From Bacteroidota bacterium (lineage in GTDB: Bacteria > Bacteroidota > Ignavibacteria > Ignavibacteriales > Ignavibacteriaceae), in the NCBI GenBank assembly GCA_022564295.1, contig JADFLR010000015.1, forward strand, positions 21,693 to 85,692: a stretch of 64,000 nt of DNA, in the 5' to 3' direction. Below the pieces are notes generated by a model that was not told the DNA's origin, did no database searches, and was given only the letters and a program-made list of their open reading frames with translations. This document shows, one piece after another, positions 1 to 9,919 of the stretch. The position numbers were made by a program, and so were the translations under genes. How positions within the stretch are numbered: position 1 is the first letter of the stretch; every line of letters begins with the position of its first letter.

Positions 1-55
1 AAAAATCTAACCGATTCAACGGTCTTTTTTAAAAAATAATCAGACAACTTGAATA
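1..55. repeat. Degenerate end of a palindromic intergenic element
   Basis: The first bases hold ACCGATTCAACGGTC, followed by a T-run and then GACAACTTGAA. This parallels the right-hand part of the element at 55535-55695, which has AACCGTTTCAACGGTT, a T-run and GGTCAACTTGAG in the same order and similar spacing. I read it as the right end of a decayed copy whose left part lies outside the window. The match is by eye and short. Confidence 0.35.
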
Positions 56-93
56 ATAATTCAATAAAATTAAATCTTCCGCATCGGAATTAA

Positions 94-1056
94 ATGGAGA
101 AGAAATTGCCCACAAAAGAAAGTATAAAAAAGTTTTTCTTAAAGAAAAAGAAACAACCGAAAAAACCCGAAACACCAAAAGAAAAGACAATTGAATTTTT
201 TAGACAGTTATTTTTTGCAGCTATTGCTGCTTTTTTTATTATAACTTTTATAATACAAAACACCCGTATTCCTACAGGTTCTATGAAAGATACAATTCTT
301 GTGGGAGATTTTGTTTTGGTAAATAAATTTATTTTCGGTTCCTCTTCACCAAAGTATATTCCATTTACACAGGTTGAGTTACCATTTTTTGGATTGCCGG
401 CTTTTAAAGATCCACAGCCAACAGATATCGTTGTTTTTGAATATCCGGGTGATAGAGATCAATTACGCGCAAATGAACTTGGTGTAAACTACGTAAAGCG
501 ATGTATTGGCACTCCTGGAGATACACTTGAAATTATAGATAAAGTTGTTTTTGTGAATGGAAAAGAATTTTGGCGTCCGCCTAATATAAAATATTATCAA
601 GGGAGAAGCGGTAATTACTTAAAACCAAAACCACGGGGTTACGGTGATCCACGAATATTCCCAAAAGGAATGAACTGGAACGAAGATAACTATGGTCCGC
701 TTGTTGTCCCTAAAGAAGGATCCACCATTCCTTTAAATAAATATAACGTTGAGCAATGGCGGACGATAATCGACCGGGAATACGGAAAAAGAGTTGTTGA
801 TATAAAAGACGGTGTGGTTTCAATAAATAATATTCCTGTTTCATCATATACGTTTAAAAAAGATTATTACTTTATGATGGGCGACAACAGGGATGACAGC
901 TTAGACAGCAGGTTCTGGGGATTTGTTGCAAGGGATATGGTTGTTGGACAGGCGTTCATCGTATTGTTTTCGTGGGATAGAGATATACCGTTTTCACAAT
1001 TTTTCCGGCTGATTGGTTCTATAAGATTGGATAGGGTTTTAAAACTATTACATTAA
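94..1056 (+). CDS. lepB: Signal peptidase I
   Basis: Membrane serine peptidase (family S26) that cleaves signal peptides from exported preproteins. The 320-residue protein starts with a very basic cytoplasmic stretch (1-37), followed by one membrane segment at about 38-55. The nucleophile motif TGSMKDT places Ser63 just outside the membrane, and the general base is Lys135 in NYVKRCIGTPGD. The conserved C-terminal box MGDNRDDSLDSRFWG lies near residue 263. Length matches the Gram-negative type with a large inserted domain between the catalytic boxes. It fits a window rich in exported proteins, though it also serves general secretion. A strong hairpin follows at 1162-1190. The family assignment is secure; the start is the first ATG and lacks a clear Shine-Dalgarno, as do many genes here. 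Confidence 0.97.
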   Translation: MEKKLPTKESIKKFFLKKKKQPKKPETPKEKTIEFFRQLFFAAIAAFFIITFIIQNTRIPTGSMKDTILVGDFVLVNKFIFGSSSPKYIPFTQVELPFFGLPAFKDPQPTDIVVFEYPGDRDQLRANELGVNYVKRCIGTPGDTLEIIDKVVFVNGKEFWRPPNIKYYQGRSGNYLKPKPRGYGDPRIFPKGMNWNEDNYGPLVVPKEGSTIPLNKYNVEQWRTIIDREYGKRVVDIKDGVVSINNIPVSSYTFKKDYYFMMGDNRDDSLDSRFWGFVARDMVVGQAFIVLFSWDRDIPFSQFFRLIGSIRLDRVLKLLH

Positions 1057-1161
1057 CCTATTTATTATACAAGCTAGTATATTTTTTATTTTTTACTTAC
1101 CTCTATACTAGTCATTTATACAATTTTTAAAGTTTACATAATTTGAACTGATAATAAAAAT

Positions 1162-1190
1162 AGCCCTTAGAAAAATCTAAGGGCTTTTTA
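1162..1190 (+). terminator. Bidirectional rho-independent terminator
   Basis: Nine-base perfect stem AGCCCTTAG / CTAAGGGCT with a six-base loop. A T-run follows on the plus strand and an A-run precedes it (T-run on the minus strand). It lies between the converging lepB and the TonB-dependent receptor gene, so it can end both transcripts. Confidence 0.85.
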
Positions 1191-1218
1191 GGTTTAGCTT
1201 AAGAACTATAAATTATTC

Positions 1219-4200
1219 TTAGAAAAACCACCTTACACCAAATTGCATTGCCCATCTGGATGTAAGATCATCTGGATCCCAGGGAACATTGTTATCTCTA
1301 CTGTTAAAACTGTAAATAGGTCTTCCGGAAACGGGGTCAATATCGTCCCAATCAACTATTTCATAGTTCGGGAACTGAGTTGTTTCATTCCAACCTGACC
1401 CACTGTCGAGGAGGTTAATGACATTTAATATATCTAACGATAACTGAATGTGTCCAAATCCAAAAGTAGGAATATCTTGTATAATTTTTAAATCAAGAAT
1501 ATTTCGCCATGGATTTCTAGCACCGTTACGTTCAGACATTTTACCCTTATTTTCACTCAAATAATCATTATTGTCAATAAAACTAAATAGTGCAGCATAC
1601 TCACTTTGATCAGCAGGCACATAAACTCCATTATCATCAAGTTCTCCTAACAAAATATCATCATCATTTGCTGGGATGAAAAATAGATCATTATTATCAA
1701 AACCATCATTATTCAAGTCATTATCAACAGTAAAAGAGAAACGCTGACCTGATTGACCGTTATAGTAAATTGAAAACGTAGTTGGAGCATTTTTGAAGAA
1801 TTCAGCTATATATGAAATAGATATAAATATTCTATGCCCCGGATCGAAACGCGAATAACCTAAAGGCGGATTATTCGGATCATCTACAATTGGGTTTCTG
1901 CGTATTTGAGATCTGGCTTGAGAAGAAAGAACGCTGTTTACATCCTTTGACTGACCAAAAGTATAAGCAGTATTCACTGAAACTCCACGGGCAACAGTTC
2001 TTTGCAATTGAAATGAAAGACTGTATTCATATCCTTCATCTGTATTTTTTAATAATAAGACATCAAAAAAGTTACCATTACCGCTATTTGTTCCTCCATA
2101 ATGAGTTCTACCATCATCCACAATTGTTCCATCAGGATCTTCCAAATTTATCTTCTCATAAACTAAATCATTTACAGATTTTGAGTATAAAAATTCAACC
2201 GTACCAATAATTCCTAAAGGCAGTTGACGATCTACTGCAGCGTTGAAACGAAGGACTTGAGGAAACTTGAAATCACCATCAACTAAATCAACTTCTGACT
2301 GTAACCTTGCACTACCAGTACCTGGATCACCAGGACCTGGCTGATCAAATGGATCTGGATGGAAGCCAACATTTTCGCCAGAAGCTTGTCTGACCTCAGC
2401 ATATAATGTGCCTGTATTACCGTAATTATTAGACATCCAAACATAAGGTATTCTGCCGGTAAAAATACCAACTCCTCCACGGATTTGAGTAGTTCTATTT
2501 GCAGAAACATCCCAGTTAAAACCAACACGTGGCGAGAATAACAAATTCCCATCAGGAACAGTTGTAGTAGAAAAGCCCGGGAAATATACAGGGATAGAGT
2601 CATTTTCTTCCGGGGTATCTGGCAATAACGGGATATCAAGTCTAATGCCTGCATTTACTTTAAAATTAGGAGCTACAGACCATTCATCTTGTGCATACAC
2701 ACCAAACTGATTTACACTGAATTCTGCGGGTTGCTTTGGATCATCGGTTCTTGAAAATACTCTCTGAAAGAAACTTGGCGCAGCGTCATTTTCAAGATCA
2801 TCTATACTATCATATGTATAATATCCGAAAAATGAACGGATGAATAAATTTCTGAATGAAAAGAATTCGTTATGTGTTCCGAAAGTGAGCGCATGATCTC
2901 CTGTGATATAAGTAAAGTTATCTGTTATCTCGAAGATATCCTGATCAAGTTCATTTGCAGATGAGAATCTGTCAGGTCCTACATGCATAGTAAGACTACC
3001 TTCATCAACTTCAACTTCAGGTAACGGATCTTCGAGACCTGCACGGCGATCGCGTATAGTTGTAAATCCTATAATCAATTCGTTAGACATATTATTGCCA
3101 AATGTAGAATTTAATTGTGCAGCCAAAGAGTTGGTTTCGCTATTAATACTATAATTGTAAGTTGTAAATGCTAACCGGCTGCTGCTTCCTCTGTTGTTCA
3201 AAAAGTCTCTACTTGCATTTACATAATTATTTCGCAATGATAATACGTGCTGCTGGGAAATATTCCAATCAAGTCTAACAAATAGCTTGTCACTGGGTTG
3301 TTCTGCAGTACGGGCTCCAAATCCACCGGAATTATATCCATATTGAGTATTTAAAACATCCATCAACCGATTAGCTGATGCAGTATTACTACTAATATCA
3401 TCACCAGTTTGTAATGAACGGTTTGTAAATGGTTGATCGCGCGTAGTGAGTTCTCCGCTAAGGAAAAAGAATAGTTTATTTTCAACTAAAGGTCCGCCTA
3501 TGCGCAAACCATACTGATACCTCGTAAATTCCGGAAATTCTTTATTCTCATCTAAAAATCCGGCGTCACCAACATAATTTTGGTTCCTGCCAAAACCATA
3601 AACCGATCCATGAAATTTGTTGGTACCACTTCTTGTAATTGCATTTATACCACCACCCGTAAAACTCCCAAATCTTACATCGTAAGGGGCAATTACAACC
3701 TGGAATTCTTCTATTGCATCAAGACTTATTGGGGCTGTATTCACCTGTCCGCCCGGAGCTCCTGTAGCGCCTAAACCAAATAAATCATTGTGCTGGGTAC
3801 CATCAATTTGAATATTATTATACCTGTTATTCCTACCGGCAGCTGATGAATTAGTTCCGGAAAATTGAGGTGATAGTTTCGAGAAATCCTGGAATTGTCT
3901 GTTGATCGTAGGAACTGTTGCAATATCCTGAGACGTTATGTTCTGAGTTGCACCCGTTCGCGACCCACTAAGGATAGAGCTTTTCTCAGCTACAACAGTA
4001 ACACCGGATATTTCAAATTCTGATTCCGTAAGCACAAACTGTAATTCTAAGTTCTGACTCAGTTGCAGCTTAATATTTTCTTCCGTTTGAGTATTGTATC
4101 CTACAAAAGAAACTGTTACAGTATATGGTCCACCAGGCCGTAATTTTAACAGGTTGAATCGACCATTAATCATAGTTGAAACGCCATATTGTGTACCCGA

Positions 4201-4371
4201 GGGTTCGTGAACGGCAATAACATTTGCATTGGGTAAAGGATCGCCGCTTGCGTCAGTAACAGTACCGTTCATAGCAGAAGTTGTTACACCCTGTGCAAAC
4301 AGCGAGCCGGAACTTGTTACCAACAGTAGAATAAAAGCAAATATAAATTTGCTAAAGTAACTGTTCTTCAT
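1219..4371 (-). CDS. TonB-dependent outer-membrane receptor (Oar-like)
   Basis: Predicted TonB-dependent outer-membrane protein of 1050 residues. A signal peptide ending in SLFAQG (about 1-27) precedes a carboxypeptidase-regulatory-like beta-sandwich (about 33-115: GTVTDASGDPLPNANV, then FVGYNTQTEENI). Next come a plug domain (about 135-250; RNNRYNNIQIDGTQ, GGGINAITRSGTNKFHG) and a long beta-barrel ending in the aromatic sequence FGVRWFF. This order is that of the Oar/CarboxypepD_reg receptors common in Bacteroidota and relatives. The substrate cannot be read from sequence, and no SusD-like partner or ExbB/ExbD/TonB gene lies nearby. It stands alone, with a shared terminator on its 3' side and a 371-bp divergent gap on its 5' side. 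Confidence 0.93.
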   Translation of the reverse strand: MKNSYFSKFIFAFILLLVTSSGSLFAQGVTTSAMNGTVTDASGDPLPNANVIAVHEPSGTQYGVSTMINGRFNLLKLRPGGPYTVTVSFVGYNTQTEENIKLQLSQNLELQFVLTESEFEISGVTVVAEKSSILSGSRTGATQNITSQDIATVPTINRQFQDFSKLSPQFSGTNSSAAGRNNRYNNIQIDGTQHNDLFGLGATGAPGGQVNTAPISLDAIEEFQVVIAPYDVRFGSFTGGGINAITRSGTNKFHGSVYGFGRNQNYVGDAGFLDENKEFPEFTRYQYGLRIGGPLVENKLFFFLSGELTTRDQPFTNRSLQTGDDISSNTASANRLMDVLNTQYGYNSGGFGARTAEQPSDKLFVRLDWNISQQHVLSLRNNYVNASRDFLNNRGSSSRLAFTTYNYSINSETNSLAAQLNSTFGNNMSNELIIGFTTIRDRRAGLEDPLPEVEVDEGSLTMHVGPDRFSSANELDQDIFEITDNFTYITGDHALTFGTHNEFFSFRNLFIRSFFGYYTYDSIDDLENDAAPSFFQRVFSRTDDPKQPAEFSVNQFGVYAQDEWSVAPNFKVNAGIRLDIPLLPDTPEENDSIPVYFPGFSTTTVPDGNLLFSPRVGFNWDVSANRTTQIRGGVGIFTGRIPYVWMSNNYGNTGTLYAEVRQASGENVGFHPDPFDQPGPGDPGTGSARLQSEVDLVDGDFKFPQVLRFNAAVDRQLPLGIIGTVEFLYSKSVNDLVYEKINLEDPDGTIVDDGRTHYGGTNSGNGNFFDVLLLKNTDEGYEYSLSFQLQRTVARGVSVNTAYTFGQSKDVNSVLSSQARSQIRRNPIVDDPNNPPLGYSRFDPGHRIFISISYIAEFFKNAPTTFSIYYNGQSGQRFSFTVDNDLNNDGFDNNDLFFIPANDDDILLGELDDNGVYVPADQSEYAALFSFIDNNDYLSENKGKMSERNGARNPWRNILDLKIIQDIPTFGFGHIQLSLDILNVINLLDSGSGWNETTQFPNYEIVDWDDIDPVSGRPIYSFNSRDNNVPWDPDDLTSRWAMQFGVRWFF

Positions 4372-4742
4372 ATCATTTCCTCTTTTAGTGAGTTGTTAGG
4401 TTGATTAGATATTTAGAGTTTAATAACTCATAACATAATTTTATTAAATCCACTCAAAGAATACTATTTACGCATTAAATATCATTCAATTTGCAAAGTA
4501 ATTCAAGTAATTTTACAAAAAAAATAATAATAAATATTTGATAATTTTATGGGAAGTTGGGTATATTCCGCACAATTATGATCTTTAGGAAATATCCTGT
4601 ACTTTTTCTTCAATTAAATAACTTTAACAATATTTTGCTTTTGCTAAGTTGAACTCGGCTAGTTTGGTATAATTGGTTATCAAATTACTCTTTAATAATT
4701 TTGAGTGCTAATTATTTCAATCATCTTACAACTTAATTTTTT
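4372..4742. other. AT-rich divergent intergenic region
   Basis: 371 bp between the divergent receptor and phosphodiesterase genes. Must contain both promoters. A TATAAT lies at 4668-4673 but has no well-spaced -35 partner. I see no RNA gene or repeat. Confidence 0.5.
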
Positions 4743-5990
4743 ATGAATTATCTTCTAAAACTTAAACAAGCCATATTAGCCGCACTCATTATAATTTTAT
4801 TTGCTGCACTATCATACTCACAATCACAACCCTACGTTATATTAATTTCATTTGATGGATATAGATGGGATTATGTTAACAGAGGAATTACTCCTAATAT
4901 TAATTTAATAATAAACGCAGGTGTAAAAGCTATTTCAATCAAACCTGTTTTTCCAACAAAAACTTTTCCTAATCATATATCCATCATCACAGGAATGTAT
5001 CCTGAAAATCATGGAATTATATTTAATGAATTTAAAGATCCATTTAACGACCGATATTATTATATAGGTGATTCTTTAGAGGTAAGAGAAAGCAGTTGGT
5101 ACAGAGGCGAAGCCTTTTGGGAAACAGCAAGAAGACAAGGAATTATTACAGCAAGTTATTTCTGGCCCAGCTCAGATATGAATCGTGAGTATAGGCGCCC
5201 AGACTACTTCCTTCATTATGAACATGAAATACCGTATGACGTGCGGGTAAATAGTGTTTTAGATTGGTTACAACTTCCATATAATGAACGACCTCATTTC
5301 ATTACAATGTATTTTGATTTAACCGACGGCGTCGGTCATAGGTACGGACCGATTTCACCTGAAATTGATATTGCTATTTCCAGTCTTGACTCAACACTCG
5401 GTAATTTACTTTCCGGTCTTGAAGAAATTCAAATGCGGGATAGTGTTAATATTATTCTGGTATCCGATCACGGAATGACCGAAGTAAATTTTGTAAAAAT
5501 AATTAACGTAGAAGAAATGCTGAAGGGATATAAATTTGGTTCATCTAACAGTGGACCCGCAATGATGATTTCTACTGATGACGCTGATATTGAGAAAATC
5601 TATTCTCTACTTAAAAAGAATGAAAACCATTATAAGGTTTACCTGAAAAATGATATTCCGCCTTACTATCATTTTTCAAAATCACCCCGGATATCTGAAA
5701 TTCTGTTGGTTGCTGAGATGGGTTGGGCAGTTATAACAAATAAAGACTTGAAGTGGATGAAACCTGAGAACTATAATGGGAATCATGGTTATGATAATCA
5801 TCACCTGGATATGCACGGGGTTTTTATAGCAGGCGGACCTCATTTCAAAAATGGTTATGAAACAGGTACAATAAATTGTTTGGATATTTATCCTTTGCTT
5901 TGCAAAATTTTTAATATCATCCCAAACAATAACATTGATGGAAAACTTGATCGAATTGAATTTATTTTAAACGAAGATTTAGGAAAGTAA
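4743..5990 (+). CDS. Alkaline-phosphatase-superfamily nucleotide pyrophosphatase/phosphodiesterase
   Basis: Exported metal-dependent phosphodiesterase related to the NPP (ectonucleotide pyrophosphatase/phosphodiesterase) family. A signal peptide spans about residues 1-28 (hydrophobic core then SYSQSQ). The metal ligand is Asp38 in ISFDGYRWD, and the nucleophile is Thr74 in PTKTFPNH, the classic NPP signature. Further metal ligands lie in VSDHGMTEV and in the C-terminal GNHGYDNHHLDMHG. Length (415) matches bacterial NPPs. Family membership is clear; the substrate (nucleotide, phospholipid head group or other phosphodiester) is not. The next gene starts 11 bases downstream, so it probably shares a transcript with the two M16 peptidases, with no obvious biochemical link. 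Confidence 0.9.
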   Translation: MNYLLKLKQAILAALIIILFAALSYSQSQPYVILISFDGYRWDYVNRGITPNINLIINAGVKAISIKPVFPTKTFPNHISIITGMYPENHGIIFNEFKDPFNDRYYYIGDSLEVRESSWYRGEAFWETARRQGIITASYFWPSSDMNREYRRPDYFLHYEHEIPYDVRVNSVLDWLQLPYNERPHFITMYFDLTDGVGHRYGPISPEIDIAISSLDSTLGNLLSGLEEIQMRDSVNIILVSDHGMTEVNFVKIINVEEMLKGYKFGSSNSGPAMMISTDDADIEKIYSLLKKNENHYKVYLKNDIPPYYHFSKSPRISEILLVAEMGWAVITNKDLKWMKPENYNGNHGYDNHHLDMHGVFIAGGPHFKNGYETGTINCLDIYPLLCKIFNIIPNNNIDGKLDRIEFILNEDLGK

Positions 5991-6001
5991 AATTTATTAT
6001 T

Positions 6002-7273
6002 ATGAAATTGCTCAATATTAATTACCAAAAGTATAAGCTTGATAACGGACTTGAAGTGATTTTGCATCAAAACAAAAACCTTCCGGCTATTGCTGTTAAT
6101 GTTTGGTACAAGGTCGGTTCGGCACAGGAAACAAAAGGGAAAACCGGCATAGCTCATTTGTTTGAACATATGATGTTTCAGGGTTCGGAAAATGTAGAAA
6201 AAGAATTACATTTTAAATATGTGCAGGAATCCGGCGGATCATTAAACGCTTCAACCAGCATCGACAGAACAAATTACTATGAGAAGTTACCTTCTAATTA
6301 TTTGGAACTTGCGCTATGGTTAGAGTCTGACAGAATGGGTTTTTTTCTCCCTGCTCTTAATCAGGCAAAATTGGATAATCAGAAAGATGTGGTTTTTAAC
6401 GAGCGGCTTGAAAGATATGACAATCAACCTTATGGTTTGGCATGGGAATTATTAATGACAAATTTGTATGATAAAAATCATCCTTACAGCTGGCCCACTA
6501 TTGGTTTTGCAAATGATATAAAAAATTATAATCTGGATGATGTTGTAAATTTTTTCAAAAAACACTATTCGCCAAATAATGCATCTTTGGTTGTAGCCGG
6601 TAATTTTGAAGTTGAGAAAACCAAATCGTTAATAGAAAAATACTTTGCATATATTGAAAGTGGAGAAGAGTTAAATCATATACAAGTAGTTAACAAAAAG
6701 TTAAGTGAGAAGAAGGTCATCACTCACGAAGACAACGTACATTTAGAGCGGCTATATCTATCCTGGTCAACAGGAATTGCTTACGGTGAGGATGAAGCAG
6801 CATTAGATATATTATCGGATTTACTTACGGGCTCAAAAAATTCGCGGTTATATAAAACTCTTGTTTTTCGAAAAGAGATTGCACAGGATATTTCAGCTTT
6901 TCAGTTTTCCGGTAAATATGCAGGGAATTTTACAATTGTTGCAACCGCAAAACCCGGTCATACTCTGGATGAAATAAAATCTGAGATATTTAAAGAGATA
7001 AATAATATTAAAGCGAATGGAATTTCCTCCAAAGAATTACATAGATCAAAGATAGGTATAAAATCGAGTTTTGTTTTTTCGCTTCAAAATTTAGATTCAA
7101 TCGCTGATCATTTAAACTCGTATAACTTTTATTTGAATGAACCAAATTCATTCAGCTATGATTTGAACCGTTATGATAAAGTTACAACCGAAGAAATAAA
7201 TAATGTTAGTGAAAAGTATCTTTCAAAACTATTTGTTGAATTAAGAATAATACCGAAGAGAAGCAAAACATGA
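6002..7273 (+). CDS. M16 zinc peptidase, catalytic subunit
   Basis: Insulinase/pitrilysin-type metallopeptidase of 423 residues. The inverted zinc motif HLFEH is at residues 52-56 (His52, Glu55 as base, His56) and the third ligand is Glu134 in the FNERLERYDNQPYG segment. The C-terminal half (about 165-350) is the second, non-metal M16 domain. No signal peptide is visible, so it is probably cytoplasmic or exported by an unrecognised route. Its stop overlaps the start of the following M16 gene by four bases (ATGA). This is the usual arrangement of the small heterodimeric M16 peptidases, in which one subunit carries zinc and the other shapes the cleft. The substrate is unknown. Confidence 0.93.
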   Translation: MKLLNINYQKYKLDNGLEVILHQNKNLPAIAVNVWYKVGSAQETKGKTGIAHLFEHMMFQGSENVEKELHFKYVQESGGSLNASTSIDRTNYYEKLPSNYLELALWLESDRMGFFLPALNQAKLDNQKDVVFNERLERYDNQPYGLAWELLMTNLYDKNHPYSWPTIGFANDIKNYNLDDVVNFFKKHYSPNNASLVVAGNFEVEKTKSLIEKYFAYIESGEELNHIQVVNKKLSEKKVITHEDNVHLERLYLSWSTGIAYGEDEAALDILSDLLTGSKNSRLYKTLVFRKEIAQDISAFQFSGKYAGNFTIVATAKPGHTLDEIKSEIFKEINNIKANGISSKELHRSKIGIKSSFVFSLQNLDSIADHLNSYNFYLNEPNSFSYDLNRYDKVTTEEINNVSEKYLSKLFVELRIIPKRSKT

Positions 7274-8616
7274 AATATGACCGTAGTATAAAACCTTCGC
7301 CTTCCTCTGAAATATCTTTCAGGATGACGTCTCAAAGTAAATTCTCTTTAAATAACGAGTTGGATATTTATTTCGTAAAAAAGAACGATCTCCCGATTAT
7401 ACGATTGAATGTTATTATTAATGCAGGAAGCAAATTCGATCCAATTAATAAAAAAGGCACTTCCAACTTACTTACAATGTGCATAGATGAGGGTGCCGGT
7501 AAATACAATGCATTAGAATTAAGCGAACAGTTTGATTTACTCGGGGCACACTTCTCGCTAAACTGTAATAACGATACGATTCAAATATCACTTCAAACAC
7601 TAAAAGAAAATTTTAGAGAAGCATTGGATCTTATAGGAAAGATTTTAACAGAACCTCATCTTGCAGAAAAAGATTTTGAAAGGGAAAAAAGTAAAATTCA
7701 AACACAGTTAAAACAACTTAGTGATGATCCAGATTACTTAGCCAACACTGCGTTCGATTCTATACTCTTTGGCGAAAGTCACCCTTACTCCTTCCCTGTC
7801 TTAGGACTCAATGATAATATTGCAAATATCAACAATGATGAAATAAACGATTACTACAGCAAATTTATTCTCCCGAACAATTCCTTCATTATTGCTGTCG
7901 GAGATATTACAAAGGAAGAATTAAAGAAAAATTTAAATGGGGGTATTTCCGATTGGGAAAAAGGCAATGCAGATTTTCATGTTGGCAAAGTAAGCAGCCC
8001 GGATAAAAAAACTGTTTATATTGTTAATAAAAAAGATGCAGTTCAAACTGAAATAAGAGTCGGGCATCATTCAACTATGAAAAAATCAAAAGACTATTAT
8101 AGCAAACACTTACTTAATACTATTTTAGGCGGGCAGTTTACAAGCAGGATAAATCTCAATCTTCGCGAAAAACATGGTTACACCTACGGTGCGGGTTCAA
8201 GCTTTAATTATTATAAAGATGATGCTTACTTTGGTGTTTCAACATCAGTCGGTATTGAAAACACAACCAACACATTAAATGAAATATTTTATGAGTTAAA
8301 TAATATCCGCAACGGTGTTACTGAAGAAGAATTATCTTTTGCCAAGTCTTCAATCATTCGCAAATTCCCGTTAAACTTTGAGACTTTCAGACAGGTTGCT
8401 TCTCACATTATTGGAAAAGTTATATATGATTTACCCGATGATTATTATGATAAGTATGTTGAAAATATTAATGCAGTTACTATTGATGAAGTAAACAAAG
8501 CTGCTGCGAAAAACATTTTTCCTGACTCTGCAATGACTGTTCTTGTTGGTGATAAGGATAAATTATTAAAGCAGTTAAAAGATGATAATTTTGGTGAGAT
8601 AAAAGTTGTTGGTTAG
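7270..8616 (+). CDS. M16 peptidase-like protein, non-catalytic subunit
   Basis: Partner of the preceding zinc peptidase. The 448-residue protein has the M16 fold but no HxxEH motif: the equivalent position reads NLLTMCIDEGAGKYNALEL. It keeps the Arg/Tyr segment REKHGYTYGAGSSF (near residue 299) that in heterodimeric M16 enzymes helps bind substrate. Translation is very likely coupled to the upstream gene through the ATGA overlap. An independent role is possible but unlikely given the pairing. No signal peptide. Confidence 0.9.
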   Translation: MKYDRSIKPSPSSEISFRMTSQSKFSLNNELDIYFVKKNDLPIIRLNVIINAGSKFDPINKKGTSNLLTMCIDEGAGKYNALELSEQFDLLGAHFSLNCNNDTIQISLQTLKENFREALDLIGKILTEPHLAEKDFEREKSKIQTQLKQLSDDPDYLANTAFDSILFGESHPYSFPVLGLNDNIANINNDEINDYYSKFILPNNSFIIAVGDITKEELKKNLNGGISDWEKGNADFHVGKVSSPDKKTVYIVNKKDAVQTEIRVGHHSTMKKSKDYYSKHLLNTILGGQFTSRINLNLREKHGYTYGAGSSFNYYKDDAYFGVSTSVGIENTTNTLNEIFYELNNIRNGVTEEELSFAKSSIIRKFPLNFETFRQVASHIIGKVIYDLPDDYYDKYVENINAVTIDEVNKAAAKNIFPDSAMTVLVGDKDKLLKQLKDDNFGEIKVVG

Positions 8617-8676
8617 CTTACAGAAATTTCAGTTGACCACTTCAATTTAAAAAGTGTGTGTTGAATGAGTTTGAAC

Positions 8677-8714
8677 TGTCATTCTGAATGAAGCGCAGCG
8701 GAGTTAAGAATCTC
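8677..8714. repeat. Short dispersed GTCATTCTGAA repeat
   Basis: The sequence TGTCATTCTGAATGAAG followed by GAGTTAAGAATCTC is a word I recognise as common in intergenic DNA of Bacteroidota-type genomes. A variant (TGTCATTTTGAAC, later TTCAGCATGAC) occurs at 36991-37070. It is non-coding and lies between convergent genes. Confidence 0.45.
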
Positions 8715-8780
8715 CACTTTACATCTTTGAGACTCTTTAGGCGATTGGCTTGAGAACTATACAATGTATCAATCTATATA

Positions 8781-9782
8781 TCATTCAGGTAATGTTTCGG
8801 AAGGATGAACAATTTTGTATCCTATTTTTCCATAACTCATTATTTCGGGTAATAAATGAATAAAGTTATCTGCACTTATCAAAAAAGTTATACTTTCCCC
8901 TTCTCGCGTATTTTTCATAAAAGTATCAAATGAACTTATCAATACATTAATTTCACTAAAGTCCAACTTCTGCAAGTTACTTAGCTTAAGAATTTTAATT
9001 TTTCTTTTAACCAACTCATCCTTCAGATAAGAAAATACTGATGAATTAAACAGATCAGATCTATCATCAATAAAGAAATATGTTGCAGAAGAGAAATCAT
9101 TTATTATTGAAAGAAGCGAGCCCTTCAAACGATTTTGAGAATAACTATCTTTCAGTTTATACTTTAGTTCGGGAATATCATCATTAAGCAAAAGCGAAAA
9201 GGTTTTTTGTTTATCTATAATAAATTTGCAGAGTATTAAATTTTCCGTAGAAGGAATTAATAACGGCGAATAAGGTTCCGGAATGTCCAACAGCAATGAA
9301 TCTTCAAAACTTGATAATTCAAAATTTTCCAGAATAAATGCTGCTGTTCCGGCTGAACGGAAAATACTTTTATCATAATCAAAATCTGCTCTCAGCTTAA
9401 TTTCATCTTTCGATTTTATTTCTAAAATTGTTCTTCCGGAAAATATTTTCTCCACCGAACTAATTGTAACTTCCGATTCCCAAAAATTTGAATTGATCTC
9501 AACTAATATTACAGGAATTGAAAGGTCTTTGGGAATTTTAACCTTGTATGATTTATCTAATTTGGAACTTTTACTTTCTTTTATCCAATCATCAAGCAAA
9601 CCGAAGCTATGCAGTGATAAACGAAATAAACTATCGATCTCTGCACTACTCAACTCTGTTTTACTAGATATTGAATTATTTTTATTATCAATAATGTCTA
9701 AAACAAGATTTGGAATTAATAAAATTAAAGCCGCACCAAACAATATCTGTAAGGATGATTTATTGTTAAAATTAAATTTCAT
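8781..9782 (-). CDS. Unrecognised membrane-anchored protein
   Basis: I do not recognise this 333-residue protein. It has one hydrophobic N-terminal segment (about 12-31), likely a signal anchor, followed by a soluble Ser/Leu/Lys-rich region with no cysteine cluster and no catalytic motif I can name. The C-terminal third (TYFFIDDRSDLFNSS ... LSADNFIHLLPEIMSYG-like text) loosely resembles the end of divergent polysaccharide-deacetylase-like domains, but without their metal ligands. It lies 137 bp downstream of the crotonase on the same strand and converges on the M16 pair. Composition matches its neighbours. Best treated as a hypothetical exported or membrane-anchored protein. Confidence 0.75.
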   Translation of the reverse strand: MKFNFNNKSSLQILFGAALILLIPNLVLDIIDNKNNSISSKTELSSAEIDSLFRLSLHSFGLLDDWIKESKSSKLDKSYKVKIPKDLSIPVILVEINSNFWESEVTISSVEKIFSGRTILEIKSKDEIKLRADFDYDKSIFRSAGTAAFILENFELSSFEDSLLLDIPEPYSPLLIPSTENLILCKFIIDKQKTFSLLLNDDIPELKYKLKDSYSQNRLKGSLLSIINDFSSATYFFIDDRSDLFNSSVFSYLKDELVKRKIKILKLSNLQKLDFSEINVLISSFDTFMKNTREGESITFLISADNFIHLLPEIMSYGKIGYKIVHPSETLPE

Positions 9783-9919
9783 CGGTTTATATTTTCAGTC
9801 TCTCCCGTTGCGGTGTATGAATGTTTGGCTGAATGCCTGCCCGGCTTTTGACGGGATTGTATGTGATCAATCCGGTAGCTACCGGAAAAGAACTTATTGA
9901 TGTTCACTTTATTGAAAAG

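Noticed and set aside
2283..2654. 123-codon frame inside the TonB-dependent receptor gene
   Set aside because: Shadow of the receptor in another frame; no family text, no ribosome-binding site.
4641..4673. Possible promoter before the phosphodiesterase gene (TATAAT at 4668, TTGAAC or TTGCTA upstream)
   Set aside because: Spacing to either -35 candidate is 13 or 21 bases; a chance hit is likely in AT-rich DNA.
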